Of a stretch of 64,000 nucleotides of DNA, positions 42,067 through 50,862 are shown in pieces (within the stretch, counting starts at the first letter, position 1; the number at the start of each line of letters is the position of its first letter). The DNA is taken from assembly GCF_010894435.1 (NCBI RefSeq), contig NZ_JAAIXZ010000006.1, positions 186,001 to 250,000 on the forward strand, given 5' to 3'. A model generated the notes under the pieces. That model was given only the letters and a program-made list of their open reading frames with translations. It did no database searches and had not been told where the DNA came from. The position numbers were made by a program, and so were the translations under genes. The stretch comes from Pyxidicoccus trucidator. Its GTDB lineage: Bacteria > Myxococcota > Myxococcia > Myxococcales > Myxococcaceae.

Positions 42067-45000
42067 GGCCTCGGGTGTTCCTTCCGCGACGCTGGAGGAC
42101 CTGCCTGCGGGCCTCCGCTCGCTCCTGGTGCTTTGCATCCTCGGCCGCGGGCTGCGCCTCGGCGGACAGCCGCCGGGCGAGCGCGTGGACGGTGGGATGC
42201 TCGAAGAAGTGGGTGATGGGGACGTCCCGCCCGAGCGACTCGCGCAGCCGCGAGCACGCCCGCACCGCCGCCAGCGAGCTGCCGCCCAGGTCGTCGAAGA
42301 AGTGCGCGTGGACGCCCACCGACGGGTGGCCCAGCGCTTCCGCCCACGCGCGGGCGATGGTCTCCTCCAGCGGCGTGCGGGGCGCGCCATCCGGCGCCGC
42401 GGTCCTCGCGGGCGGAGGCAGCGCGCGCGCATCCACCTTGCCGCTCGCCAGCAGCGGCAGCGCGTCCAGCGCGACGATGTCCGCGGGCACCAGGTGCTCG
42501 GGCAGCCGCGCGCGCAGCAGGGCCTTCACCTCGCCCGGCGCGATCGGCTCGGCGGACGGAGGCACCACGTACGCCACCAGCCGGGGCTCGCCTCCCGCCG
42601 GAGGCCGCCACACGGTGACATGGGCCTGCCGCATGCCGGCCAGCTCGCGCAGGACCACCTCCACCTCGCCCGGCTCGATTCGGAAGCCCCGCAGCTTCAC
42701 CTGCGAGTCCGCGCGCCCCACGAAGTCCAGCCGCCCGTCCGGCCGCCAGCGCGCCACGTCACCCGTGCGGTACAGCCGCGCACCGGGCTCGCCGCCATAC
42801 GGGTCCGGCACGAAGCGCTCGGCGGTGAGGTCCGGACGGCCCAGGTAGCCGCGCGCCACGGACGGGCCGCCGACATACAGCTCACCCGCCACGCCCAGGG
42901 GAGCCGGGCGCATCGCCTCGTCCAGCACGTACACGTCGGTGTGGGGCAGCGGCCGGCCGATGGCGGGAGGCCCCGCGTCCTCGGGCGAGCAGCGCTCCCA
43001 CGTCGCGCAGACGGTAATCTCCGTGGGGCCATACGCGTTGAGGAACGCCCGGCCCTGCGCGAAGCGGACCACGAGGTCCGCCGGGCACGCCTCGCCCGCG
43101 GACATGAGCATCGTCAGGTCCGGCAGCGGAGGCTCCGGCAGCAGCGTGGAGACGGACGGCGGCAGCGTGACGTGGGTGATGCGCTGCTCCTTCAGGACGC
43201 GGTGCAGAGCCTCACCGGCGAGCAGCTCGCCCGATGGAGGCAGGTGCAGCGCGGCGCCCGTGGTGAGCCCCTGGAGGTACTCGGCCACCGACGCGTCGAA
43301 GGACGGCGAGGAGAACTGGAGCACACGCGAGCCCGGGCCCACCGCGAGCCCCGCGCCCATGGCCCCGGACAGGTACGCGAGGCCCCGGTGCGTCACCCCC
43401 ACGCCCTTCGGGCGCCCGGTGCTGCCCGACGTGTAGATGACGTACGCCACGCGGGACGGGTCCGTCACGGAGCTGACGGGCTCCTCCGAGGCGGCGGCCC
43501 CCGGAGCACCATGCTCCTCCCACCGGAGGGACTCCACGCCCTCGGGAAGCACGAGGCGTTGCAGGAGTCGCGCATGCGCCAGCACCATGCGCGCGCCCGC
43601 GTCCGCCAGCATCCACGCCACGCGCTCGGGAGGATGCGTCGGTTCGAAGGGCAGCACGGTTCCCCCCGCCTTCAGCACCGCGAGGAACGCCACCACCGCC
43701 TCCGGCCCTCCGCGCTCCAGCAGCGTGCCGACGCGCACCTCGGGCCCCACGCCGTGACGCCGCAGCCGCGCGGCCAGCCGTCCGGCCCACGCGTCCACCT
43801 CGCGATACGTCCACCGGGTCGCGCCCGCGACGAGCGCCACCGCGTCCGGAGTCCGCGCCGCCCAGGACTCGAAGCGCTCGAGGAAGCCCGGGCCTTCGGT
43901 GTCGGAGACCTGGCGCCGCGCCTCCGCTCGCCGTCCCAATTCCACCAGCGTGCGCCGCTCCTCCACGTCCAGCAGGGGCAGGTCCAGCAGCGGAACTTCC
44001 GGAGCGGCCGAGGCGGCCTCCAGCAGCGCGCGCAGGTGGCGGGCCATGCGAGCGGCGGTGTCCGCGTCGAAGAGGTCCGCGCAGTACTCCAGGCTGGCCG
44101 AGAAGCCGCCGTCCACCTCCGCCATCATCAGCGTGAGGTCGAACGCCGCCGCGCGGTGGCCCAGCGGGAAGGACTCGAGCTCCAGCGCGCCCAGGCGGGC
44201 CCGCGCGCCCGGCTCTCCGAGCGCGAAGGCGCCCAGCGACTCGCGCCCGGGCCGGCCGGTCTGCAGCGCGAACATCGCCTGGAAGACGGGCGCGCGGGAC
44301 GCGTCTCGTCGGGGCTGGAGCCGCTCGACGAGCCGCGCGAAGGGCAACTCCTGGTGCTCCAGCGCCTCCAGCACGGTGCCGCGCACCTGGGCCAGCAGCC
44401 CGGAGAAGGACAGCGAGCGAGGCACGCGGGCACGCAGGGCCACGGGGTTGACGAAGTAGCCCACCTGCCGGGACAGGTCCGCGCGCGTCCGGCCCGCGGT
44501 GGGCGTGCCGACGATGAGGTCCTCCTGACCGGTGTAGCGGCGCAGGAAGGCGAGGTAGCCCGCCAGCAGCGTCATGAACGGGGTGGCGCCCCGCGCGTGC
44601 GCCAGGGCCTTCAGGCGCGCGGCCGTCTCCGGCTCCACGCGGAAGGACACGGTGGCGCCACGGAAGGACTGGAGCCTGGGACGCGGCCGCGACGTGGGCA
44701 GCTCCAGCACCGGCAGCTCACCGCCCAGCCGCTCGCGCCACCAGGCCTGGAGCGCCTCGCCCGGAGCGCCCGTGTACCGGGACTCCATCGCCTGGAGGAT
44801 GGCGGGTGCCGGAGGCGGAGGAGGCAGCAGCGCGGCGGACGCGCCCTGGACCTCGGCGGTGTAGAGCGTGCCCAGCTCCTCGGCCAGCACCTCCAGCGAC
44901 CAGAAGTCGGTGACCAGGTGGTGCAGCACCAGCAGCAGCACGGAGCCGCCTGGCGCACCATTGAACAGGCGCACGCGCACCAGCGGCCCATGCTCCAGGT

Positions 45001-47476
45001 CGAAGGACCGGTGGGCCTCCGCGTCGAGCCGCTCACGCAGCGCCTCGGCCGTGAAGGAGGAGGCGTCCTCCAGCTCCAGCGCGGGCGCGGAAGCGGCGGG
45101 CCGGAGCACCGGCTCACCGCGCTCCTCGGGGAAGGCGGAGGCCAGGGCCGGGTGGCGGACGACGAGCGAAGAGAAGGCACGCCCGAGCACGGTGGTGTCG
45201 ACCGTCGAGGTGAACCGCACCGCGCGAGCCACATGGTACGCCGTGCTCCCGGGCGCCATGCGCTGGAGGAACCAGAGCGCCCGCTGTCCGTCGGAGATGG
45301 ACGTCGCGCCACTCGTGAGCGCGGCCTCGTCGCGAACCTCCGCGAGCCCGGACGCGCCAGCGAGCTTCTGCTCCACCCACGCAGTGACTTCGCGAAGGCT
45401 TGGCCCCTGGAGCAGCAGCGCGGGCGGCAGCGACACGCGCCACCCCTCCTCCACCGCGTGCAGCACCTCCAGCGCGCGCAGCGAGTCGAGACCGAAGTGG
45501 GTCAGCGGCACGTCCACGTCCAGCTCGCGCGCGTCCACGCCGAGCAACCGCGCCACGCGAGCCACCAGCCACGGCAGCACGTCCCGAGCAGCCGTCTCGG
45601 AGCCACTGCTCCCACCCGCCGCGAGCCTCGCCCCCGCCTCGTCTCCCTGCCCCGGAACACTGGAGCGCGGCTCGGACGCGGAGGGAGTCGCCGCCCCCGC
45701 GAAGCCCTGCGAGCCCTCACGCCACTCCCGCACCACGTCCAGCGCGCCGCCCAGGTACGCCTCGCGGCAGGCGCGCCGCTGCACCTTCCCGCTCGACGTC
45801 TTGGGCAGCGCTCCCGCGGAGATGAGCACCACCGCGTGCGCGGCCACGCCATGCTCCTCGGCCAACACGGCGCGGATGCGCGCGAGCACCTCCTCCACGT
45901 CTCCCGCCACCTTCGCGGAGACCTCCTGCACCAGCGCCAGCCGCTCCTCGCCGTCCACCTCCACGGCGAACGCCGCCCCGCAGCCGGGACGCAGGCCCGG
46001 GTGGCAGCGCTCCACGGACAGCTCCAGGTCCTGCGGGTAGTGGTTCCGCCCGCGCAGCACCAGCACGTCCTTCAGTCGCCCGGTGACGAACACCTCGCCG
46101 CCGTCCGCCACGCCCAGGTCCCCGGTGCGCAGGTACGGCCTCTCGCCCGGGTCCGCCCCCGCGAGCCGCCCATGGAACGTGCGCGCCGTCTCCTCCGGTC
46201 GCTGCCAGTACCCCTCCGCCACGCTGGGGCCTCGCACCCACAGCTCCCCCACCCGTCCCGGCGCGCACGGCACGCCCGTCTCCGGGTCCACCACGCGCAA
46301 CTCCTGCCCGCCCAGCGCCGTGCCGCACCCCACCAGCACCGCCTCCACCTCGCCGTCCGTGGGCTCCCGCGCCTCGCCGTGCCGCAGCGCCTCCCGTGCG
46401 AGCCGCCGCACCACCGGCACCGCCGCGCGCTTCCCACCCGTGACGATGAGCGTCCCCTCCGCCAGCCCGTAGCAGGGGTAGAACGCCTCGGGCCGGAAGC
46501 CCGCCGGGGCGAAGGCCTCCGCGAAGCGCTCCAGCGTCTCCGCGCGCACCGGCTCCGCGCCGCAGAACGCCACCTCCCAGCGGCTCAAGTCCAGCGCGGC
46601 CCGCTCCTCCGGCGTGCTCTTGCGCACGCACAGGTCGAACGCGAAGTTGGGCCCGCCGCTCACCGTGCCGCCAAACCGCGACACCGCCTCCAGCCACCGC
46701 AACGGCCGCTGGAGGAAGAACAGCGGCGGCAGCAGCACCGTGGGGATGTCCCGGAACAGCGGCTGGAGGATGCCGCCAATCAGCCCCATGTCGTGGTACG
46801 GCGGCAGCCAGATGACGCCCACCGGCCCCGGCTGCGCGTCGAACCCGCGCGCAATCAACCCCGAGTTGTGCAGCAACTGCCGGTGCTTCAGCACCACCCC
46901 GCGCGGCGTCCCCGTGGAGCCGGACGTGTACTGGAGGAACGCCACCGCGTCGGCGCTCAGCGCTGGCGCGCGCCACGCCTCCGCCTCGCTCGCGGGCACC
47001 GCGTCCGTGGCCAGCCAGCGCAGCGCGCGCAGGTCCGGTGCGTCCGCGGTGAGCGGCTCCACCAGCCCGGCGATTCCGGAGGTCGTCAGCGCCACGCGGG
47101 CGCCGCAGTCCGCCACCAGCGCCTGGAGCCTCGGCAGCGTGCGTCCCAGCCGCATCGGGTCCGGCGGGTACGCGGGCACCGCCACCACTCCGGCGTACAG
47201 GCACCCCAGGAAGCCGAGCACGTACTCGCGCCCCGGCGGGTACAGCAGCAGCGCCCGGTCTCCCGGGGCCAGGTGCTGTTGCAGCAGCGCCGCTACCGCC
47301 CGTGCGCCCGCGTCCAGCTCCGCGTAGGTGACGGTGCTGTCCCCCTCTTCATCGAAGAAGGTGAAGACCTCCTGCCCGCCCTGCGCCGCCGCCCGGGCCC
47401 GGCAGAGGTCCACGAAGGTCGCGTCCTCGGGACAGACGAATTCGGAGGCGGGGTCGGCGCGAGTCGGCAGGTACAT
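42059..47476 (-). CDS. FAAL-initiated NRPS (operon gene 1), FAAL-ACP-C-A-T
   Basis: A 1805-residue loading protein. It starts with a fatty acyl-AMP ligase (about 10-590: QYTSGSTGTPRG near 185, YHDMGLIGG, YLRTGDLG, ending SSGKVQRR), then an ACP (HFGLDSL near 663), C (HHLVTDFWS near 852), A (YTSGSTGRPKG near 1350) and T (LGGSSL near 1732). This chemistry activates a fatty acid as acyl-AMP, loads it on the ACP and acylates the first amino acid. The A code reads D-A-A-T-M-A-A-V-C-K, in the aromatic (Phe/Tyr-like) group but not exact. The frame is open to ATG 47602, but homology to FAALs begins only after Met at 47476 (MYLPTRADP), which I prefer; neither has a clear ribosome-binding site. The C-terminal Arg/Glu-rich helix may be a docking element. 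Confidence 0.92.
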   Translation of the reverse strand: MYLPTRADPASEFVCPEDATFVDLCRARAAAQGGQEVFTFFDEEGDSTVTYAELDAGARAVAALLQQHLAPGDRALLLYPPGREYVLGFLGCLYAGVVAVPAYPPDPMRLGRTLPRLQALVADCGARVALTTSGIAGLVEPLTADAPDLRALRWLATDAVPASEAEAWRAPALSADAVAFLQYTSGSTGTPRGVVLKHRQLLHNSGLIARGFDAQPGPVGVIWLPPYHDMGLIGGILQPLFRDIPTVLLPPLFFLQRPLRWLEAVSRFGGTVSGGPNFAFDLCVRKSTPEERAALDLSRWEVAFCGAEPVRAETLERFAEAFAPAGFRPEAFYPCYGLAEGTLIVTGGKRAAVPVVRRLAREALRHGEAREPTDGEVEAVLVGCGTALGGQELRVVDPETGVPCAPGRVGELWVRGPSVAEGYWQRPEETARTFHGRLAGADPGERPYLRTGDLGVADGGEVFVTGRLKDVLVLRGRNHYPQDLELSVERCHPGLRPGCGAAFAVEVDGEERLALVQEVSAKVAGDVEEVLARIRAVLAEEHGVAAHAVVLISAGALPKTSSGKVQRRACREAYLGGALDVVREWREGSQGFAGAATPSASEPRSSVPGQGDEAGARLAAGGSSGSETAARDVLPWLVARVARLLGVDARELDVDVPLTHFGLDSLRALEVLHAVEEGWRVSLPPALLLQGPSLREVTAWVEQKLAGASGLAEVRDEAALTSGATSISDGQRALWFLQRMAPGSTAYHVARAVRFTSTVDTTVLGRAFSSLVVRHPALASAFPEERGEPVLRPAASAPALELEDASSFTAEALRERLDAEAHRSFDLEHGPLVRVRLFNGAPGGSVLLLVLHHLVTDFWSLEVLAEELGTLYTAEVQGASAALLPPPPPAPAILQAMESRYTGAPGEALQAWWRERLGGELPVLELPTSRPRPRLQSFRGATVSFRVEPETAARLKALAHARGATPFMTLLAGYLAFLRRYTGQEDLIVGTPTAGRTRADLSRQVGYFVNPVALRARVPRSLSFSGLLAQVRGTVLEALEHQELPFARLVERLQPRRDASRAPVFQAMFALQTGRPGRESLGAFALGEPGARARLGALELESFPLGHRAAAFDLTLMMAEVDGGFSASLEYCADLFDADTAARMARHLRALLEAASAAPEVPLLDLPLLDVEERRTLVELGRRAEARRQVSDTEGPGFLERFESWAARTPDAVALVAGATRWTYREVDAWAGRLAARLRRHGVGPEVRVGTLLERGGPEAVVAFLAVLKAGGTVLPFEPTHPPERVAWMLADAGARMVLAHARLLQRLVLPEGVESLRWEEHGAPGAAASEEPVSSVTDPSRVAYVIYTSGSTGRPKGVGVTHRGLAYLSGAMGAGLAVGPGSRVLQFSSPSFDASVAEYLQGLTTGAALHLPPSGELLAGEALHRVLKEQRITHVTLPPSVSTLLPEPPLPDLTMLMSAGEACPADLVVRFAQGRAFLNAYGPTEITVCATWERCSPEDAGPPAIGRPLPHTDVYVLDEAMRPAPLGVAGELYVGGPSVARGYLGRPDLTAERFVPDPYGGEPGARLYRTGDVARWRPDGRLDFVGRADSQVKLRGFRIEPGEVEVVLRELAGMRQAHVTVWRPPAGGEPRLVAYVVPPSAEPIAPGEVKALLRARLPEHLVPADIVALDALPLLASGKVDARALPPPARTAAPDGAPRTPLEETIARAWAEALGHPSVGVHAHFFDDLGGSSLAAVRACSRLRESLGRDVPITHFFEHPTVHALARRLSAEAQPAAEDAKHQERAEARRQVLQRRGRNTRGHG
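42150..45310 (-). other. First NRPS module C-A-T of gene 1, aromatic-like residue
   Basis: The C domain takes the fatty acyl chain from the ACP. Its core reads HHLVTDFWS, with Phe in place of the usual Gly after Asp. The A domain has A4 FDASVAE, A5 NAYGPTE and the A10 Lys. Confidence 0.82.
45380..47450 (-). other. Fatty acyl-AMP ligase plus ACP loading unit
   Basis: The FAAL-type adenylation domain and its ACP define a lipopeptide start. Chain length of the acyl group cannot be inferred from the sequence. Confidence 0.9.
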
Positions 47477-47662
47477 GTCGGAGTCCCGGGGGGCCTTCCA
47501 CCAGAGGGGGACGCCAGCCTTCACGGCGTGACGCGCGCCCCTCCAGGAAGCCTGGGGACTCGCCACTCCGCTCCGCCCAGCGACCCCTCGGTTTCCCCGC
47601 ACATTTAGCGGATTCTACGCAGTCAGGAAAGATGGGAGTTCGCGCATGACCCACCCATCCAA

Positions 47663-47681
47663 GGTATGACGCATCCATACC
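47663..47681. promoter_or_regulatory. Inverted repeat GGTATG-N7-CATACC in divergent promoter region
   Basis: Perfect 6-bp arms at 47663-47668 and 47676-47681, in the 260-bp region between the NRPS operon and the aldo/keto reductase. Spacing and position suit an operator for a dimeric regulator acting on one or both genes. No regulator gene is adjacent. Confidence 0.35.
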
Positions 47682-47736
47682 CGGACGGGGCGAGTGGGCT
47701 GCTTGCCCGGCCGGCGCGCGACGGAGGAAACCACCG

Positions 47737-48717
47737 ATGAAGTACACCAACCTGGGCCGCACGGGCCTGCGGGTGTCCCGCATCTGCCTGGGCTGCATGA
47801 GCTACGGCACCCCCACCTGGCGCCCCTGGGTGCTGGACGAGGAGTCCTCGCAGCCCTTCTTCCGCCGCGCGGTGGAGCTGGGCATCAACTTCTTCGACAC
47901 CGCGGACATGTACTCGCTGGGTGTCAGCGAGGAGGTGACCGGCCGCGCGCTGCGCCGCTATGCGCGCATGGACGAGGTGGTGCTGGCCACCAAGGTCTAC
48001 TTCCCCATGAGCGACGGGCAGAACATGCGCGGCCTGTCGCGCAAGCACATCGTCCAGGGCTGCGAGGCGAGCCTGAAGCGGCTGGGCGTGGAGGCCATCG
48101 ACCTCTATCAAATCCACCGCATGGACCCGAACACGCCGCTGGAGGAGACGCTCTCCGCGTTGGACCAGCTCGTGCGCCAGGGGAAGGTGCGCTACCTGGG
48201 CGCGTCCTCCGCGTACGCGTGGGAGTTCGCGCGGGCGCTGGGCGTGGCGGACCTGAACGGCTGGTCTCGCTTCGTCTCCATGCAGGGCCACTACAACCTC
48301 GTCTACCGCGAGGAGGAGCGGGAGATGCTGCCCCTGTGCCAGTCCGAGGGCATCGGCGTCATCCCCTGGTCCCCGCTGGCGCGCGGCCTGCTCGCCGGCT
48401 CGCGCAAGTCGCTGAACGACCGCAACTCCACGGCCCGCGCGAAGTCGGACACCTTCTCCGGCCAGCTCTACGACCAGCCCGGCGACTGGGAGGTGGTGGA
48501 GGCCAACCAGCGCGTGGCCACCGCGCGCAACGTGCCCCCCGCGCAGGTGGCACTGGCGTGGCTGCTGTCCCGGCCCGGGGTTACGGCGCCCATCATCGGC
48601 GCCACGAAGCCCGAGCACCTGGAGGACGCCGTGCGCGCGGTGGACCTCAAGCTGACCGCCGAGGAACTGAAGGCGCTGGAGGCGCCCTACAAGCCCCACG
48701 AGGTGCGCGGCATGTAA
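47737..48717 (+). CDS. Aldo/keto reductase
   Basis: A 326-residue NADPH-dependent oxidoreductase of the AKR superfamily (TIM barrel). The catalytic tetrad is complete: Asp54 and Tyr59 (FFDTADMY), Lys86 (LATKVY) and His127 (YQIHRMD). The sequence resembles YajO/L-glyceraldehyde 3-phosphate reductase-like AKRs, and the C-terminal GVTAPIIGATKPEHLEDAV is typical. A good ribosome-binding site (GGAGGAAA) precedes ATG 47737. It is divergent from the lipopeptide operon. The PKS module there lacks a ketoreductase, so a tailoring role is conceivable, but general carbonyl metabolism is equally possible. Confidence 0.92.
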   Translation: MKYTNLGRTGLRVSRICLGCMSYGTPTWRPWVLDEESSQPFFRRAVELGINFFDTADMYSLGVSEEVTGRALRRYARMDEVVLATKVYFPMSDGQNMRGLSRKHIVQGCEASLKRLGVEAIDLYQIHRMDPNTPLEETLSALDQLVRQGKVRYLGASSAYAWEFARALGVADLNGWSRFVSMQGHYNLVYREEEREMLPLCQSEGIGVIPWSPLARGLLAGSRKSLNDRNSTARAKSDTFSGQLYDQPGDWEVVEANQRVATARNVPPAQVALAWLLSRPGVTAPIIGATKPEHLEDAVRAVDLKLTAEELKALEAPYKPHEVRGM

Positions 48718-48813
48718 CGCGCGCCCCTTCCCCGTATCGGCCGCTCCAAGATTCCTGGGACGGGAATTCTCCAGCCAGCTCAACAAAGCAGGGAGCTGAA
48801 AGGAGAAGACACC

Positions 48814-50781
48814 ATGGCGACTGGACGCATTGGAGATGGAGGAGCAGCAGAGGCGGCACGTCAGGCGGAGGCGGCCCGCCGCGCGGCGGAAGCAGCACGG
48901 CAGGCCGCGGAGGCCGCAGCGCGGAAGCTCGCGGAAGCCGCCACCCGACAGACTTCGGTCGCCTCCGCGGCGCCCGGGGGGCAGTCCTCCTTCGAGCCGG
49001 CGGCCACGAAGAACCCGTTGAGCCTGGATGGCCAGGGCGCGCCCGCGCCCGCCTCGTCGCTGTTCACCGAGGACGCGCGGGACGGGAGCGTCAACTGCCT
49101 CGACCAGGCAGCGGACTGGCTGAACAAGACCTCACCCGCGCTGCGGGGCCGCTCGGAGATGGTGTTCCTCGCGGACTCGCGTGGGGGCGCCGAGGGCCAG
49201 GCGGGCCACGTGGTGGTGCGCCAGGGCGAGCGCGTGCTCGACCCGAGCAGCGGCAAGAGCTACGAGAACATGCAGGCGTACCTCAAGGAGCAGCCGCACT
49301 ACAGCGAGGTCGGCTCGATGTCCGGCACGGCGGCCGCGAAGGTGTTCTCCACCGAGCCAGGCTCGCCCGAGCGCGCCCAGGCGCTCGCCGACGCGAAGGT
49401 GTCCCCCGAGCTCCAGAAGATGATGGTCGCCGACCCCGCCATCCCCGGGGAGGCGCCCGACGTCAACAACCCGCCCCACGACGTCACCACCGGGCCCATC
49501 CCCGTCAAGGTCCCGGGCCAGGCGACGGAAGCCAGCATCGAGCTCAGCGACACGCTCGAGAAGGATGTGGTGCAGAAGGACGGCTACACGACGGTGACGC
49601 TCACCGCGGAGATGAAGGCCACCGCGTCCGGCTCGCTGGAAATGGGCAGGGTCACTGTCGGAGGAGGCGTCTCGACGGGGACGTCGCAGACGTACGAAGT
49701 GAAGATGAAGGACGAGGACTTCGAGAAGCTCAAGCGGGGCGAGCTTCCGCCCCCGCACCCGCTCAAGCCGGACACCATCCCGGACCAGTGCTCGGTGACG
49801 ATGGAATCGTCCGAGCTCAAGGGCTGGTCCGGCGAGGCCAGCCTTGGCTCGCTCAAGAGGGAGTTGGGAATCACGGTGGGAGAGGAGCAGACGCGCAGCA
49901 AGGGCTTGTCCATCCAGACCGAGCGCGACGGCGACAAGGTGCAGGTGACGGCGGGGCCCACCGACGTGCTCGAGAAGGGGCTCTCCGTAACAGTCGGAGG
50001 CGACCACGCCGGGGTCACCCTCACGGGCAATGAGTCGGTGAGCAACTACAAGCTGCGCACCGCGGAGTTCGACCTCGCCAACCCCGAGGGGAAGGCCGCC
50101 TACGACACGTTCGTCGCCACGGGCGAGATGCCCTTCACGGATGGCAACGGCGTCTCCGGCGCGGCGAAGATCGAGAAGCTCGAGCTGTCCGGCAGCTCCG
50201 AGCTGGAGGGAAAGCTGGGGCCCTGGAAGGGCTCCGTGGAGGTCAGCGGAGAGAGCACGGGCACCTGGACGTCGACGACGTGGCCTGACGGCTCGAAGGA
50301 CCACCTCGTCGAGTACAACCCGGACGGTGGCAGCGAGCTCTACTTCAAGCGGCACATCGACGCGCAGGGGAACGAGGACCCGTCGAAGCAGGAGTTCTCG
50401 CTGTTCCTGAAGGGCCTGGAGGGTGGCTCCGAGGAGGCGTACGCCCAGGCCTTCCAGGTCGACCAGCACCTGTTCGACGGGGCCAACGACATCCACATGT
50501 CCTTCACCGCGGACCAGCTGATGCAGCTCAAGGACCGCGCCCGTGGCTTCGCGGAAGGCCAGGCGAAGCTGGCGGGTGGGAAGTGGGACCCCACCAACCA
50601 GGACTACGTCATCATCAAGAAGCTGTCGGAGGCCCAGACGCCCGCGGACGTCGCCAATGTCCTGGCGACGTACACCAATGAGCGGGGCGTCGTGGGTGAG
50701 GCCCTGGCGAAGCTGACCATGACCCCGAACGGCGAGGCGGCCATCCCGGGCACCGTCGAGGCGCGCAACCGGGACGCCTGA
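48814..50781 (+). CDS. Papain-like (Cys-His-Asp) N-terminal domain protein with beta-rich C-terminus
   Basis: 655 residues, no signal peptide. Residues 11-45 are an Ala/Arg/Glu-rich amphipathic helix. Residues 85-175 hold a Cys95 (NCLDQ), His132 (GHVVVRQG) and Asp143 (LDP) arrangement plus FLADSRGGAEGQ, suggesting a papain-like fold as in Tox-PL-type toxins and deamidases. The same helix and domain occur in 60780-63620 with conserved spacing. Residues ~215-480 are a beta-rich region with recurring Thr/Gly/Val strands (VTVGGG, VTLTGN, KLELSGSS); the rest is helical. I know no name for the family. Ribosome-binding site AAAGGAGAA. A patatin-like lipoprotein gene follows 81 bp later. An effector or toxin role is inferred, not shown. 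Confidence 0.7.
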   Translation: MATGRIGDGGAAEAARQAEAARRAAEAARQAAEAAARKLAEAATRQTSVASAAPGGQSSFEPAATKNPLSLDGQGAPAPASSLFTEDARDGSVNCLDQAADWLNKTSPALRGRSEMVFLADSRGGAEGQAGHVVVRQGERVLDPSSGKSYENMQAYLKEQPHYSEVGSMSGTAAAKVFSTEPGSPERAQALADAKVSPELQKMMVADPAIPGEAPDVNNPPHDVTTGPIPVKVPGQATEASIELSDTLEKDVVQKDGYTTVTLTAEMKATASGSLEMGRVTVGGGVSTGTSQTYEVKMKDEDFEKLKRGELPPPHPLKPDTIPDQCSVTMESSELKGWSGEASLGSLKRELGITVGEEQTRSKGLSIQTERDGDKVQVTAGPTDVLEKGLSVTVGGDHAGVTLTGNESVSNYKLRTAEFDLANPEGKAAYDTFVATGEMPFTDGNGVSGAAKIEKLELSGSSELEGKLGPWKGSVEVSGESTGTWTSTTWPDGSKDHLVEYNPDGGSELYFKRHIDAQGNEDPSKQEFSLFLKGLEGGSEEAYAQAFQVDQHLFDGANDIHMSFTADQLMQLKDRARGFAEGQAKLAGGKWDPTNQDYVIIKKLSEAQTPADVANVLATYTNERGVVGEALAKLTMTPNGEAAIPGTVEARNRDA

Positions 50782-50862
50782 GCGGGGCCAGCGGCGTCCC
50801 CACCGGGGCCACGTCCCGGGCAGGAAGCGGCTACAATCGGGTGCTCGTCTTCGGAGGACTCG

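Noticed and set aside
42067..42432. Upstream extension of gene 2 to an earlier ATG
   Set aside because: The extra residues are Arg/Pro-rich and fall inside gene 1 in another frame. The KS domain begins right after Met at 42066.
42065..47608. Long plus-strand frame opposite NRPS gene 1
   Set aside because: Same antisense effect. The translation is Arg/Gln/His-rich and without recognisable folds, while the minus strand has clear FAAL, C, A and T motifs.
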